A DNA stretch of 64,000 nucleotides from contig NZ_OW712331.1 of assembly GCF_940677205.1 (NCBI RefSeq), positions 1,674,001 through 1,738,000 of the forward strand, given 5' to 3'. The position numbers were made by a program, and so were the translations under genes. Shown here piece by piece: positions 17,651 to 28,650 of this stretch. The notes below the pieces were generated by a model. That model was not told where the DNA came from. It saw nothing but the letters and a program-made list of their open reading frames with translations, and made no database searches. Positions within the stretch are counted from its first letter, which is position 1, and the number at the start of each line of letters is the position of its first letter. The stretch is from [Clostridium] colinum (GTDB taxonomy: Bacteria > Bacillota > Clostridia > Lachnospirales > CAG-274).

Positions 17651-20600
17651 TTAATATCCACAATCTGCAAGTATAATATCTACCATATAAAGCATTTCTT
17701 CTATTGTCATTACATTTTTAGGATTTACTGTTTTTGCATCTCCATAAAAACCTATTTCCCCTGCTTTTATAAGGTTAGTTTGATATGCTTTATTAGCATT
17801 TTTTATATCTTTGTAAGGTGTAGTATTAATATTATTTACAGCTTCATATTTTGATTTTGTCTTCATTTCATAAAGCTTTACTAAAGTGTTAATACCCGCT
17901 TCTCTACCAACAACAGCCCCTTGTAATAACATACCTGAATTTTTTAAAGATTGATAATCTTTTCCAGATAAATCTTCATTTATAGCTATTTCCTTTTTAC
18001 CGTTAGCCACACCTGCAACTATGTTGTTAAATTGTACAACAGATATAGGATTTTTAGTGTTTACATTATTTAAATCTGTAAATACTATTTTGCTATTAAC
18101 ATTTGTAAGTATATTTACATTGTTATTTCCACCTACATTAGTTTGATTAACTCCTGTTGCAATAGTTGTATATTTACCAAGTCTATTAGTTTTTACATTG
18201 TGCATACCTGTTTCACTACTATAAGTAGACGGTATTCTTTCCCAAAGGTTATTATTATTAATATTTCTATATACACCTACACTTTTATCTAATGTTAAAC
18301 TTCTATTTTTAAGTTTTAAAAAGATATCCATATCGGAGCCAGTATAAGTTAATGGTGTATAAATTCCGTTATTATTAATTCCTATTTTGATATACTCTGG
18401 TGTTGTTCCATAAGTTTGATTATGTTTTAGTGTAGGTAATCCATCTGGATTTTGTAAAATATCTATCACAACGTTTGTATTCATACCCATTTTACTTATA
18501 TTTTTAGTTTCTTGAGTATTTAAAAATCCTGGATTTAATGTAAATCTTGTTCCACCTGTTGTTATGCTAAGAGATATTTTTCTTTGTTCAAAAGCAGATA
18601 TTATAGAATATGGTATTTCCACTTTTCTATTTTTTATAGTATAACCATTATGACTTGTAAGGTCTATGTTATAATTATAAACTTGATTATTAATAAGCTT
18701 TGTTATAAATCTTTGGTCTACTAAATTATCATCATTACCATTTACATCTTTTTTATTAGTTCTAAATCTATATGTTAATGTTTTTGTAAGATAATCATAT
18801 AATATTTCAAAATCTTCTGTCGGTAATGGATATAAGTCATCTATTATATTACCGTCATAATCTCCTGTTCCATCTGTTGCAAATTTTGTTTTATATCTAA
18901 GAACAGTTGTCCATTCAGATTCTTCTGTTAAAACTTTATTCCCTTTAGGTTGTACTGTTGGTATCTCTATTTCAATTACATCTTTAAAATCTTCGTTAGG
19001 AGATACTTGAATTATATAGCTATATAATTTTTCAATAGTACCATCTGTACCCTTAGATACATATACTTTTGTTTTTGCTCTTGTATAATAATATCTATTA
19101 GGTATTAAATTATTAAATTTTGCCATATAAGTTTTTTTAAGATTTGGGTCTAATAAAGCCTCTACTGAATCTTTTGTATCTGCTTTAGCATCTTGTACTA
19201 AATCTTCTGGGTCTCTAAGCCACTCTAAAACTAAATATTTATCACTTATAGGCTTATAGTCTGTATTTTTATTAGTATTATATGTAGCAATACTTTTTTC
19301 TGATGCTAAACCAAATCCGCTTGGTGGTTGTGGTTTTGAAAGCTTATTTGTTCTAACATAAATAGGTGTAGACCAATCTGAAGCTTTTTTAGTATCTTCT
19401 ACAATAGCTCTAATCCAAATATAATAGCCTGTATCTGGAAAAAGTGGTTTTATATTATATTTTAAAAACTCTCTACCATCATCTTTATTATAAGCAAGTG
19501 CATTCTTTTTTATATTCTCACTATCTATAATCATTTTAGCTGATGATGGGTCATCTATTATATTTTCATCTATTGCTAATTCATATACTACAGTATTTGC
19601 TACTTTTTCCCATTCTACTTCTATAGATGTATCTGTTTTTCCAACTTCATATAACCTTGGTATAGTTGGTGTTATTTCTATATTTGTATCTTTAGGTAAT
19701 GTTGTAACTAAAAGATATGTAGGATATGCATCTTTTTTACCACCTGTAAGTATTCTATAAGGTCTTAATAAAATAGCATACATTGTATTTTCTTTTAAAT
19801 CACCAATTGAATATTCGGCATAATTTTCTTCTGTAATAGTTGGAGAAATTTTTTGCCATTTATCATCTTCAGATTGTAATAATTGTTCTAAATATTTTTC
19901 ATAACTACCACTTTGGTTTATTTCATCAAAAGGTGTTACTATCATCTCATATTGTATATCTTTAGATGATATATCCATATTTCTAATTATTAAATCACTT
20001 GTATTAGTATATCCTGCTTTAGAAAATTCAAGTCTTGCTTCTTCTTCTGTTTTTTTGTTATAAAACTGTATTATCTTGTCTGTATCTTTTACATCTTTTC
20101 CAAAAACAAGCTTACCATCTCTAAGTGCTACATTAGTATTCCATGTTCCAGTTGTTTTATCATAAACTTCAAACCAATTTGTATTCCATTCAACAGTAAT
20201 ATTATTTTGTGTTATCAAATCATTACCATTTTCATCTTTTTTTACTCTAAATGGTGGCTTTGATAATGCTTTTGGTCTTGATATATCTCCAGCTGGTGGC
20301 ACATATATTTGACTATTAGCCGGCACTGCCAATAAACCTAATCCATTACTTGTAGGCTTTGTAGCTACTATTCTTATATAATATGTTTTGTTTTCTTCTA
20401 AAGTTTTTTTTACAAAAGCCCCTGTTGCATCAACAGTAACATATTCTGTTATTTGTTTATAAAATACTTTATTTTTAACATCTTTTATGTTTGTTGTTTC
20501 AATCTCTGTAGCTTTTGCCTTATCCAATATTTTAGGTAATCCTAATTTGTCAAGATTTTTTAAAGAATCTGTTATCCAAACATCATACACTACATTTGTA

Positions 20601-21913
20601 TCAAATAAAAGTCCATCATCGCCTACATTTGCTTCTTCATCTTTATTGTAAGCTGGCCTCATAAATGTATCCCAATATAAATCTATAACACTTTTGTTGC
20701 TTACTATATTATTTTTAGGATATATATTAGGTTTATTTGGTGTAACATTTACAATAGAAGGGTCATACATAGCTATTAAAGATTCTACTATTGTTGCATC
20801 ACTAAGATTGCTATTTTTCCCGCCTACATAAAATTTTATTTTAAAATATGTAGTTCTAGTTGGTTTTGTTATTCTAGCAGTATTTATATTTTGTACATCT
20901 GTTGGTCCGTGTATTGTCCCTATTATATTTTCTATTTTATCTGAAGATGTACCAGATAAAATTTCTATTTTTTTAATATCGCCTATTGTAATTAAGCCAC
21001 TTATATCTCCCCATTGTAACTTAAGATAATCTTTACCATCTTCTAGTATATTTAAAGGTATAGAAACATAAGCATCATTTGTTCTATATTCTACTCTTTG
21101 TCTTGTATTAAAAGTTATTTTTTTATATTTATCATTAATTAAAATTTGAGTAGAGTCGTTAGTTCTTATTTCAGCATTGTTATATAAAGGTTCTACTTTT
21201 ACAGCATATATATTAGAAGGCTTTATATTATCATTTGTTATTTTATAAGTAAATCTATTAACGTTTCTAGTAGTATCTTTACTTTGTACTAAATCTTTAT
21301 TATTTATGTCAACATTTATAGATGAATTAAATTCTTTTACTTGTGAACCGCCTGCTTCATAATATATCCTATATCCTGAGAAGATATTTTTTCCATCATA
21401 AGTAGGATTATCAAAAGTAACCTCTAATGTGTTACCATAACCTGTTGCATCTACTTTTATATCTGTCATAAAAAGAGCTGTTTCTTCTGGTGTTGTTGTG
21501 TCATAAGGAGCCTCTGATGTAGTTCCATTTTGATTTTGATGTGTATGATATGGTAAAATTTTATATTCATATATACTACCAGAATTTAATTTACTTCTTT
21601 TAATATCATGTCCTTGTGCATCTTTATTAGTTATTGTTTCTATATTGCTAAAAGTTCCACCTTTTGCCTCTCGCTCCATTACCTTAAATCCTATAGGGTC
21701 ATGAGTTAAATCACCTGAGTCTGTCCAAGGGCTTGGATTTTTCCATTCTATCCTAAAATCATATTGTGGGTCTTTAACATTATTTATAGCTTTTATTGAT
21801 TCTAATTTTACATGTTTTTGAGGTGTTGCCATTATGCTTAAAGGCATAGCACCAATAAGCATAATAACACACATTAAAAAACTAACATATCTTTTTGTTA
21901 GATTAGCTCTCAT
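17651..21913 (-). CDS. Large secreted fibronectin-III-like protein with SLH-like C-terminus
   Basis: This 1420-residue protein has a signal peptide (residues 1-30, ending SIMA), then many beta-sandwich repeats of fibronectin type III character. Repeated signs are VEWNTNWFEVYD, YYIRIVATKP, IEVEWEKVANTVVYELA and GYYIWIRAIVED. The last 160 residues have the look of degenerate S-layer homology repeats: VFTDLNNVNTKNPIS, REAGINTLVKLYEMKTKSK and YKDIKNANKAYQTNLIKAG. Related blocks end the neighbouring 1651-residue protein. It starts 12 bases after that gene with an AGGAGG site, so they form an operon. A cell-surface structural or adhesive role is inferred; no enzyme motif is seen. Confidence 0.7.
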   Translation of the reverse strand: MRANLTKRYVSFLMCVIMLIGAMPLSIMATPQKHVKLESIKAINNVKDPQYDFRIEWKNPSPWTDSGDLTHDPIGFKVMEREAKGGTFSNIETITNKDAQGHDIKRSKLNSGSIYEYKILPYHTHQNQNGTTSEAPYDTTTPEETALFMTDIKVDATGYGNTLEVTFDNPTYDGKNIFSGYRIYYEAGGSQVKEFNSSINVDINNKDLVQSKDTTRNVNRFTYKITNDNIKPSNIYAVKVEPLYNNAEIRTNDSTQILINDKYKKITFNTRQRVEYRTNDAYVSIPLNILEDGKDYLKLQWGDISGLITIGDIKKIEILSGTSSDKIENIIGTIHGPTDVQNINTARITKPTRTTYFKIKFYVGGKNSNLSDATIVESLIAMYDPSIVNVTPNKPNIYPKNNIVSNKSVIDLYWDTFMRPAYNKDEEANVGDDGLLFDTNVVYDVWITDSLKNLDKLGLPKILDKAKATEIETTNIKDVKNKVFYKQITEYVTVDATGAFVKKTLEENKTYYIRIVATKPTSNGLGLLAVPANSQIYVPPAGDISRPKALSKPPFRVKKDENGNDLITQNNITVEWNTNWFEVYDKTTGTWNTNVALRDGKLVFGKDVKDTDKIIQFYNKKTEEEARLEFSKAGYTNTSDLIIRNMDISSKDIQYEMIVTPFDEINQSGSYEKYLEQLLQSEDDKWQKISPTITEENYAEYSIGDLKENTMYAILLRPYRILTGGKKDAYPTYLLVTTLPKDTNIEITPTIPRLYEVGKTDTSIEVEWEKVANTVVYELAIDENIIDDPSSAKMIIDSENIKKNALAYNKDDGREFLKYNIKPLFPDTGYYIWIRAIVEDTKKASDWSTPIYVRTNKLSKPQPPSGFGLASEKSIATYNTNKNTDYKPISDKYLVLEWLRDPEDLVQDAKADTKDSVEALLDPNLKKTYMAKFNNLIPNRYYYTRAKTKVYVSKGTDGTIEKLYSYIIQVSPNEDFKDVIEIEIPTVQPKGNKVLTEESEWTTVLRYKTKFATDGTGDYDGNIIDDLYPLPTEDFEILYDYLTKTLTYRFRTNKKDVNGNDDNLVDQRFITKLINNQVYNYNIDLTSHNGYTIKNRKVEIPYSIISAFEQRKISLSITTGGTRFTLNPGFLNTQETKNISKMGMNTNVVIDILQNPDGLPTLKHNQTYGTTPEYIKIGINNNGIYTPLTYTGSDMDIFLKLKNRSLTLDKSVGVYRNINNNNLWERIPSTYSSETGMHNVKTNRLGKYTTIATGVNQTNVGGNNNVNILTNVNSKIVFTDLNNVNTKNPISVVQFNNIVAGVANGKKEIAINEDLSGKDYQSLKNSGMLLQGAVVGREAGINTLVKLYEMKTKSKYEAVNNINTTPYKDIKNANKAYQTNLIKAGEIGFYGDAKTVNPKNVMTIEEMLYMVDIILADCGY

Positions 21914-21925
21914 AGAGTAAACCTC

Positions 21926-24900
21926 CTAAATACCTAACATAGTAGACATATTAACAAGGCTTTGTAAAAATTCTTGAACACTAATAGTTCCTTTTGCATT
22001 CATATTAGGGTTATTATATATGCCTGTTTCAAATGCCACTTGTATAGATTTTTTATAATTTGTATTAATATTTTTAATGTCTTGTGTTAGTTTATAATTT
22101 CTTATTTTTACAGTTTCTAATTTAGTTCCGCTTTTCATCTCATATACTTTCATTATGAGATAAACTGCCTCTTCAGATGTAATGTTATTATCTAAATTTC
22201 TGTTAGATAATGTAATATTTTTTGTTTTGAAAAATTCTACTGGGTCTTGTGTTTTGCTTGCACCTGCTACTCTAGCTAATGAACCTATTGTAGTACGTCT
22301 TGTTATAGGTGCTCTTAAATTAATATTTCCATTTTTACCTAAATAGTCATCTAAGCCATATTTTATAACTATTTCTGTAATTTTATTACCATTAGGTAAA
22401 TTACCTACACCATTAATTACAAGTTTTTTGCCTGCAAATATATATTCGCCTGTTTCTTTTACATATATAGCTTTTTTACCTAAATAATCTCTAGCTAATA
22501 TGCTTATCCAGTTTCCTTGAGATTTTTTATAACCACTAACAGAAATACCTGTGTTAACTTTACAAGCAAATATAATATCGCCTGCTAAATACTGAATATG
22601 TTCTGTTTTTCTTGATAAATTGTTTAAACTCTTTGTTAGCTCATTGCCAAATTTTGATTTAAAGCTATCAACTATTTTAGCTATTTCTTGTACCATTATT
22701 TTATTATCTGTTTTGTCTTTTATAAGTTTACTTATTCTGTCTTTAACTTCTTTTGAAAATTCTTTTGTTTTTAAAAGCTCTTCTATATAGTTAAGCATTG
22801 TTTGGTCCCAATTTACAATTTTATTTTTAGTGCCAACAACACTTATAGTTATATTTGCTGAAGGGCTAATACTATCAGAACCATCTATAATATATTTATT
22901 ATTTTTAAAATCTACTGTTAATTTTATAAAATAATCAGATATATTTGAATTTTTAGATTTTATGCTTTCTGCCATTTTTTTAATAACATCATTATCATAA
23001 GGATTTATAGTTTTAGGACTAAATATTACCTCTGCATCATTATATGAAACTCTAAACCCTTTATTTTCATCAAAAGCTTTTATAACAGCACTTGCTGGTA
23101 AATAATATTCTTTATAATTTCCACCTTTACCTAATGCAAGGTCTATAATACTGTTATTTGTTGTTGAAATAACTTTGTCAAAATATTGTGGTCTGTAATA
23201 TACTAGTGTACTTGAGCTTGTGTCTTTACCAAACCAGTATGGTTCATTTTTTAATTCTTCTATTTTATCTTTAAAGTTTGTTTCCCAATTATTAACATCT
23301 TGGTCATAATCGTTATCTGCATTATCAGAATCTGTTCTATGTTCTACTTCATTAGAATATATAGACGGAGCATTTAAAGGTTTATTTAACATTCTAACCC
23401 TTATTGTATACATTTTACCAGATTTTAAACCTGTTATTTTATATGTTACTTTCATAGTTTTACCGTCATCATTATCTTTAAAAGTAAGTTTATCTTTAGG
23501 CATTGTTGTATCTTTGCTCCAATCGCCTAAGTCTTCTTTTATAGAATATTGTAAATCATATTCAGTGCCAATAAGTTTTGTATCCATTTTAGGTATATCA
23601 AAGCTTATAACAACTTCACTTTTTTTGTTATATTCTGCTTTTGGCTCTACTCTAAGATTTTTAGGCCCTGTAGTATTTTTTGTTGTAAAAGTGAGTGGTA
23701 CCCAAATAGAATAAGCTTTTTCTTCGTCTCCAACCATTCTAACTGTTCTTATATAATAAAAGTATACTTGGTTTGGTACTAAAGTTTTATCTAATATATT
23801 TCCCTCAGACCCTTGCCAATTAACATATTCATATCTATCTTTGGAAGCTTCTGTTTTAGAAAATGATTTACTATTAGTATCAAACTCATATAATTTATTT
23901 TGATTAGTTTTTAAACCTTCTTTATTTTTTACATTAGATAAATTTTCCCACGTTTTTTCATAGCTATATTTCGATTTTAAAAATGAATCTGGTAACTGAG
24001 TACCTTTTACTTTAATAAACTGATATTCTAATGTAGATTTTTGTTCTTCATCTTCTTTAAGATTATCTTTAACTCTGTCCCAAATTAAATTTACAGAATT
24101 TAAAGTTATATTTTGTGCCTCAAATTTAGTAGGTGTTGGTGGCACTTTATCATCCTCAGAAGGTGTGTCTCCATCTTTTCTTGTAGTAACTGTAACTAAT
24201 TTTGAAAATTTAGAATAATCTAATTTTTCTTTTAAAAGTTCTTCTCCGTTAGCTCCATTAGCTCCAGCTTTTTTCTCATAAGGAATAACATTTGTTCTAC
24301 CTATAATATAATATGTTTCATTTTCATCTAAACCACTAAAATTTAATTTTTGTCTAGACATATCCTTATTTTGACTTATGCCAGATATTTGTACTATGCC
24401 TTTTTGTCTTAAAGTATCTAATACTAATCCTTTTTCACCTGAGATTGTTTTAAAATCAATAGTTATACCTTCAGCAGACATAGATGTACTATTAATATAT
24501 TTATTTATTTTATTTTTTATATTTTCTGGTATTTCTTCATCTTTAGAATATTTTACAAGCTCATCAAATAGTTGTTTACTTTGTGTAATGTAAAAATCAT
24601 ATTTTATAGAATCTTCTTTAAGGTATCTACCTATTGTTTTTAACATAATTTCATTATAGTTATATAATAAATCTTGTTCTGTTTCATATTTTAATGTGTC
24701 ATATTCTATAGTAAAAGATTTCTCATTTACACTTTTTTCATCTACTTTTATATTTTGTGGAGCAGGTACTTCTATATCTTCAATACCATTTAAAGTAAGT
24801 GTTACTGGTAAAGATAAACCAGTTTCATATTTATTTTCTGCTCCTATAGCAGGTTTTATAGTATACTCTGCCTTAGTAGCTAAAAAATACGTATTAGAAT

Positions 24901-26881
24901 ATTCTAATATTTTTTGGTCATTGGCACCTTTTTCTGATACTGGTATTTTAAATGTTACATTTGCTTCTACTATTTTTTTACTTTTACCATTAATAACTTC
25001 TGTTCTTTCACTAGTAAAAGTCTTATTATCTTCATTTATTATTTCTATGTTATGATTATCTTTACCATTTTTAATTGTATATTTTATTTTATTTGAACCA
25101 TTTCCTTCAAATTCTAGATTTACTTTTAAAAGTTCATCATCAACTTTATCTGGTTGTGCTCCTTTATAAAAAGTATAGTCTATATTAAATTTAGAACCAT
25201 CTGTTGGTTTATGTTGTTCCATTAAAATTTTTAAAACTTCTTCATAGTCTATATCCCATTTTAAAGTTAAAAATAGATTTTCTGGGTCGCTATCTTTTTT
25301 AACGATATTAGCTTTTACTACTTTTAAATTTTTAGGTGTAGCTAAAACTATATCTTCTTTATATGGTTTAAATTTTAATATTTGTGATGTAATTTTTTGT
25401 TTATTAGTAGTAGGAGCTAAACTAAAAGGTGTAAAGCTAAAATCTATTTTAAAAAACTTTTCTTGTGGTGCAGAAGCATCTAAAGATACAGGTATTAAAA
25501 TTTTATCTTTACCTTTATTTTTTTCTGCATAATCATACCAAGAACTAAGCGTATCTTGTTGTGAACCTTGAGAAACTCTATAGTATCCATCATATACTTT
25601 AAATGGTTCAAGCTCTAAATAATATTCTGACGCACCTAATGCTACTATTCTATAAGCAGGATATGTATAAATTGTACCTACTGGTAAAGGTACTTCAATA
25701 GTTTCAAATTTATTTTCATCTTTTACACTATCTGCTCTTGTAGTAGATATAGATATATCACTATATAGAGTGCTAGCCTCTAAGCCTTCTAAAGTAATTG
25801 TACCTGTATGAGTTTTATCATCATATTTATATGTAGCTGTAATTTTGCCATTAACATTTTGATTGTTATTTGTTATAGTAATATTATTATCACTATAAAT
25901 ATTTGCTATTTTTAATTGTAGCTTTTTAGTTGGGTCCGCGTGGCCTATGTTAAATATCATTTCTGTAGCTTTAGTATTATCTTCAAACTCATATTTTCCT
26001 TTATTGCCATTAGGTGGTTGATTATTTGGTTTCCATTCTTTTAATGTATTAAATGTAATATCTACCCCTACAATTTTTCCACCTGGATATTCTGTTATAG
26101 GTCTAGCTCCTGTTTGGTCTATTAATTCTTTACCTTTGTCATTTTTATCATCTTTATTTGCAAAAGGCTTTACTTCAAAGCCTTCTTCTGTATCTATACC
26201 TAAAGATATTTTTTTCTCTTCAGTTTCTTTATTGTTACCATTAGTAGTATATTCTAATTTAAAGGGATATATATTTCCTCTTTTAACACCATTTGTAACA
26301 AAATACATTTTGCCATCTTTCCATAAAAACTTTATAGTGTTACCTTCATATTGAAAAGTTGCTCCTCCTGTTTTTCCTATTTCAAAAGAAACTTTACTTG
26401 CTTTTCCTGTCTTATATACTGAATCTAATTTAAATATATTACTCTCTGGAAAGCTTTTGTTATCTGCTAATAAATAAGACCCTTCCTTATAAATATATAA
26501 TTTTTTATTTCCTTCATTTACTGTATTTTCACCATTAACTTTATATGTAATTTGAGACTTATCATTTTTCCTTGTTACTTTAAATTCTATCTCTTTATCA
26601 TCTGCAATAGGATAAGTTAATGTATAAGTTCCACTTGTATTATTTGTATTTCCTATTTTATCTATATCCCAAGATAAAAATACTTCATCTGAATTGGAAT
26701 CTCTATTTACTACGTCTAGTTTTTCATTTAATGTACTAGTTTTGTTCCATTCAAAATTTACTGCACTTTTAGCTCTAGCATTAACGTTAGCATTATTTGC
26801 AAAAATATTTAATGTTATATTAGCTAACATAGCATTTACTATAATAACAAATAGTAAAATTTTTGCCGTTATCCTTTTCAT
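21926..26881 (-). CDS. Giant secreted fibronectin-III-like protein with SLH-like C-terminus
   Basis: This 1651-residue protein has a signal peptide (MKRITAKILLFVIIVNAMLA) and several fibronectin-III-like units with stretches such as ENETYYIIGRTNV, NQVYFYYIRTVRM and LKSGKMYTIRVRML. Near residues 1300-1500 it has a different, Lys/Asn-rich region. The end, with ITSEEAVYLIMKVYEMKSGT and QDIKNINTNYKKSIQVAF, matches the end of the downstream 1420-residue protein and looks like weak SLH repeats. TAGGAGG precedes the ATG. It is the first gene of a two-gene operon divergent from the DUF1189 gene. Function is unknown; surface display is inferred. Confidence 0.7.
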   Translation of the reverse strand: MKRITAKILLFVIIVNAMLANITLNIFANNANVNARAKSAVNFEWNKTSTLNEKLDVVNRDSNSDEVFLSWDIDKIGNTNNTSGTYTLTYPIADDKEIEFKVTRKNDKSQITYKVNGENTVNEGNKKLYIYKEGSYLLADNKSFPESNIFKLDSVYKTGKASKVSFEIGKTGGATFQYEGNTIKFLWKDGKMYFVTNGVKRGNIYPFKLEYTTNGNNKETEEKKISLGIDTEEGFEVKPFANKDDKNDKGKELIDQTGARPITEYPGGKIVGVDITFNTLKEWKPNNQPPNGNKGKYEFEDNTKATEMIFNIGHADPTKKLQLKIANIYSDNNITITNNNQNVNGKITATYKYDDKTHTGTITLEGLEASTLYSDISISTTRADSVKDENKFETIEVPLPVGTIYTYPAYRIVALGASEYYLELEPFKVYDGYYRVSQGSQQDTLSSWYDYAEKNKGKDKILIPVSLDASAPQEKFFKIDFSFTPFSLAPTTNKQKITSQILKFKPYKEDIVLATPKNLKVVKANIVKKDSDPENLFLTLKWDIDYEEVLKILMEQHKPTDGSKFNIDYTFYKGAQPDKVDDELLKVNLEFEGNGSNKIKYTIKNGKDNHNIEIINEDNKTFTSERTEVINGKSKKIVEANVTFKIPVSEKGANDQKILEYSNTYFLATKAEYTIKPAIGAENKYETGLSLPVTLTLNGIEDIEVPAPQNIKVDEKSVNEKSFTIEYDTLKYETEQDLLYNYNEIMLKTIGRYLKEDSIKYDFYITQSKQLFDELVKYSKDEEIPENIKNKINKYINSTSMSAEGITIDFKTISGEKGLVLDTLRQKGIVQISGISQNKDMSRQKLNFSGLDENETYYIIGRTNVIPYEKKAGANGANGEELLKEKLDYSKFSKLVTVTTRKDGDTPSEDDKVPPTPTKFEAQNITLNSVNLIWDRVKDNLKEDEEQKSTLEYQFIKVKGTQLPDSFLKSKYSYEKTWENLSNVKNKEGLKTNQNKLYEFDTNSKSFSKTEASKDRYEYVNWQGSEGNILDKTLVPNQVYFYYIRTVRMVGDEEKAYSIWVPLTFTTKNTTGPKNLRVEPKAEYNKKSEVVISFDIPKMDTKLIGTEYDLQYSIKEDLGDWSKDTTMPKDKLTFKDNDDGKTMKVTYKITGLKSGKMYTIRVRMLNKPLNAPSIYSNEVEHRTDSDNADNDYDQDVNNWETNFKDKIEELKNEPYWFGKDTSSSTLVYYRPQYFDKVISTTNNSIIDLALGKGGNYKEYYLPASAVIKAFDENKGFRVSYNDAEVIFSPKTINPYDNDVIKKMAESIKSKNSNISDYFIKLTVDFKNNKYIIDGSDSISPSANITISVVGTKNKIVNWDQTMLNYIEELLKTKEFSKEVKDRISKLIKDKTDNKIMVQEIAKIVDSFKSKFGNELTKSLNNLSRKTEHIQYLAGDIIFACKVNTGISVSGYKKSQGNWISILARDYLGKKAIYVKETGEYIFAGKKLVINGVGNLPNGNKITEIVIKYGLDDYLGKNGNINLRAPITRRTTIGSLARVAGASKTQDPVEFFKTKNITLSNRNLDNNITSEEAVYLIMKVYEMKSGTKLETVKIRNYKLTQDIKNINTNYKKSIQVAFETGIYNNPNMNAKGTISVQEFLQSLVNMSTMLGI

Positions 26882-27089
26882 TGTTTAACCTCCTAAGTCT
26901 TTATAAAAATTATTTTATACATTATGTATATTATATCGTAAAAATTGAAAAAAAAAAATAGTTTTTGTCAATTTTATTTTTTAAATTTTTTACCATATAA
27001 TATTTTTATTTTATACACTATTTTATAAGTTGCCTAAAAAAAGTATATATGTTATAATAAAGTTCAATTATAACTTTTGAGGTGAAAAA

Positions 27090-27866
27090 ATGTATATTTT
27101 TAAACAAGCAAAAAATTCAATATTAGATTTTGATAAATATCCAGAGCTTTTAAAAACTAGACTTTCTAAAGTTATTTTTTATGCTCTATTTTTTATAATA
27201 TTTTCTAATGCTATATATTCATCTTCTCCTTTCATATCATATTATTTAAAAACTAGAGGATTTGATAACTTTATAGAAAAATATATACCAAATTTTAAAG
27301 TAGAAAATAATAAAATAATTTTTGATAAATATAGTAAAGTTTCTACTCCATTAGACATAACTTTCATTTTTGACACAAAAGAAAATAATAAAATAACAGA
27401 TGAAGATAAAAAAGATAGTAAAAATATGATATTAAAAATAACACCTACAAATATCATATCTTCAACATTAAATGTAAATCTTCCTGTAGCTCCACTGTTA
27501 GAAACTTTAAATATTACTAAAAAATCTGATTTAGTAAATATAAAACCTTTAATAAAATTTGCTAACATATTTGCCTTTATTTTGGTTTTTACAATATTTA
27601 TTATTTTAGATATAATTTCATTATTATTTTTTATGTTTTTAGTAAAATTTATAGCTAATTTTTATAAAATAAACCTTACAATGTCTAATATATTTAAACT
27701 TACTGTATATGTTAATACTGTGCCTTACTTATTAAAAATATGCTTATTTATATTATCAATGCCTCTTCCATTTTTTATTTATGTAGGTATTATAATTGCT
27801 TATTTACATTTTATTTTCAAATCTATCTTATTAGATGAAAAAGAAAAACAACTAAGTGTTAATTAA
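27090..27866 (+). CDS. DUF1189 family membrane protein
   Basis: This 258-residue protein has one membrane span near residues 28-48, an extracytoplasmic domain (about 50-155) and three or more C-terminal spans. This matches the DUF1189 family of Firmicutes, whose function is not established. The start MYIFKQAKNSILDFDKYPEL is characteristic. GAGGTG precedes the ATG. It is divergent from the giant surface operon and stands alone. Confidence 0.75.
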   Translation: MYIFKQAKNSILDFDKYPELLKTRLSKVIFYALFFIIFSNAIYSSSPFISYYLKTRGFDNFIEKYIPNFKVENNKIIFDKYSKVSTPLDITFIFDTKENNKITDEDKKDSKNMILKITPTNIISSTLNVNLPVAPLLETLNITKKSDLVNIKPLIKFANIFAFILVFTIFIILDIISLLFFMFLVKFIANFYKINLTMSNIFKLTVYVNTVPYLLKICLFILSMPLPFFIYVGIIIAYLHFIFKSILLDEKEKQLSVN

Positions 27867-27901
27867 TTTTTTTATAAGATACAATTTTAACTTTTTAAAA
27901 G

Positions 27902-27924
27902 AGGTGTAGACTTTATCTACACCT
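27902..27924 (+). terminator. Hairpin after the DUF1189 gene
   Basis: AGGTGTAGA pairs with TCTACACCT over a five-base loop. The sequence after it (TATATAATTT) is only moderately T-rich, so termination is likely but not certain. Confidence 0.55.
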
Positions 27925-27962
27925 TATATAATTTAACTTTATTTAAATTAGGCTTTTATTTT

Positions 27963-28499
27963 TTAATAATTTTTAGATAAAACTTGAAAATATGCTTGTG
28001 GATGAGAGCATACTGGACAAACATTTGGTGAATTTTTATCTTTGTGTATATGACCACAGTTGCCACATTGCCATACAACCTCTTGGTCTTTTTTAAATAC
28101 TTTTCCCTCTTCTATGTTTTTTAATAATGCTAAATATCTTTCTTCATGTTCTTTTTCTATTTTACCAACTTCTTCAAAAAGTTTAGCAATATTATCAAAT
28201 CCTTCTTCTTTTGCCTCTTTAGCCATTTGGCTATACATATCTGTCCATTCATAGTTTTCTCCATTAGCAGCATCTTTAAGGTTGTCTATAGTATTGGGTA
28301 TCCCATTATAAAGTAGTTTAAACCATATTTTAGCGTGTTCTTTTTCATTATTAGCTGTTTCTAAAAATATATTAGCTATTTGTTCATATCCCTCTTTTTT
28401 AGCTTTTTCTGCATAATATGTGTATTTATTTCTGGCTTTAGATTCTCCTATAAATGCTACTAATAAATTTTGTTCTGTTTTAGTACCTTTTAAATTCAT
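27963..28499 (-). CDS. rbr: Rubrerythrin
   Basis: Rubrerythrin reduces hydrogen peroxide in anaerobes through a diiron centre and a rubredoxin-type iron. The ferritin-like part carries the ligand helices around [23 protein letters not shown] and [11 protein letters not shown]. The C-terminal rubredoxin-like domain has CGNCGHIH and CPVCSHP. I start it at 28499 ([11 protein letters not shown]) because GGAGG lies just upstream; the longer open frame adds 29 hydrophobic residues unlike any rubrerythrin. The resulting 178 residues fit the family. Confidence 0.94.
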   Translation of the reverse strand: MNLKGTKTEQNLLVAFIGESKARNKYTYYAEKAKKEGYEQIANIFLETANNEKEHAKIWFKLLYNGIPNTIDNLKDAANGENYEWTDMYSQMAKEAKEEGFDNIAKLFEEVGKIEKEHEERYLALLKNIEEGKVFKKDQEVVWQCGNCGHIHKDKNSPNVCPVCSHPQAYFQVLSKNY

Positions 28500-28616
28500 A
28501 TTATAATCCTCCATATAATTTAAAATTATGTATATATTATTAACAGTTATTATTTTATTAATCATAAAATATACTAAATATAACATAAATAATTAAAACT
28601 AGTAAATAAAATAACC

Positions 28617-28644
28617 TTGACAAGATTTTCTATTATGATATAAT
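28617..28644 (+). promoter_or_regulatory. Promoter of the pheST T-box leader
   Basis: Consensus TTGACA (28617-28622), 16 bases, then TATAAT (28639-28644). The predicted start near 28651 immediately precedes the T-box leader. Confidence 0.75.
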
Positions 28645-28650
28645 TATTTA

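Noticed and set aside
24378-25055. Plus-strand frames inside the giant surface gene
   Set aside because: They are shadows of a continuous 1651-codon gene with signal peptide and good ribosome site.
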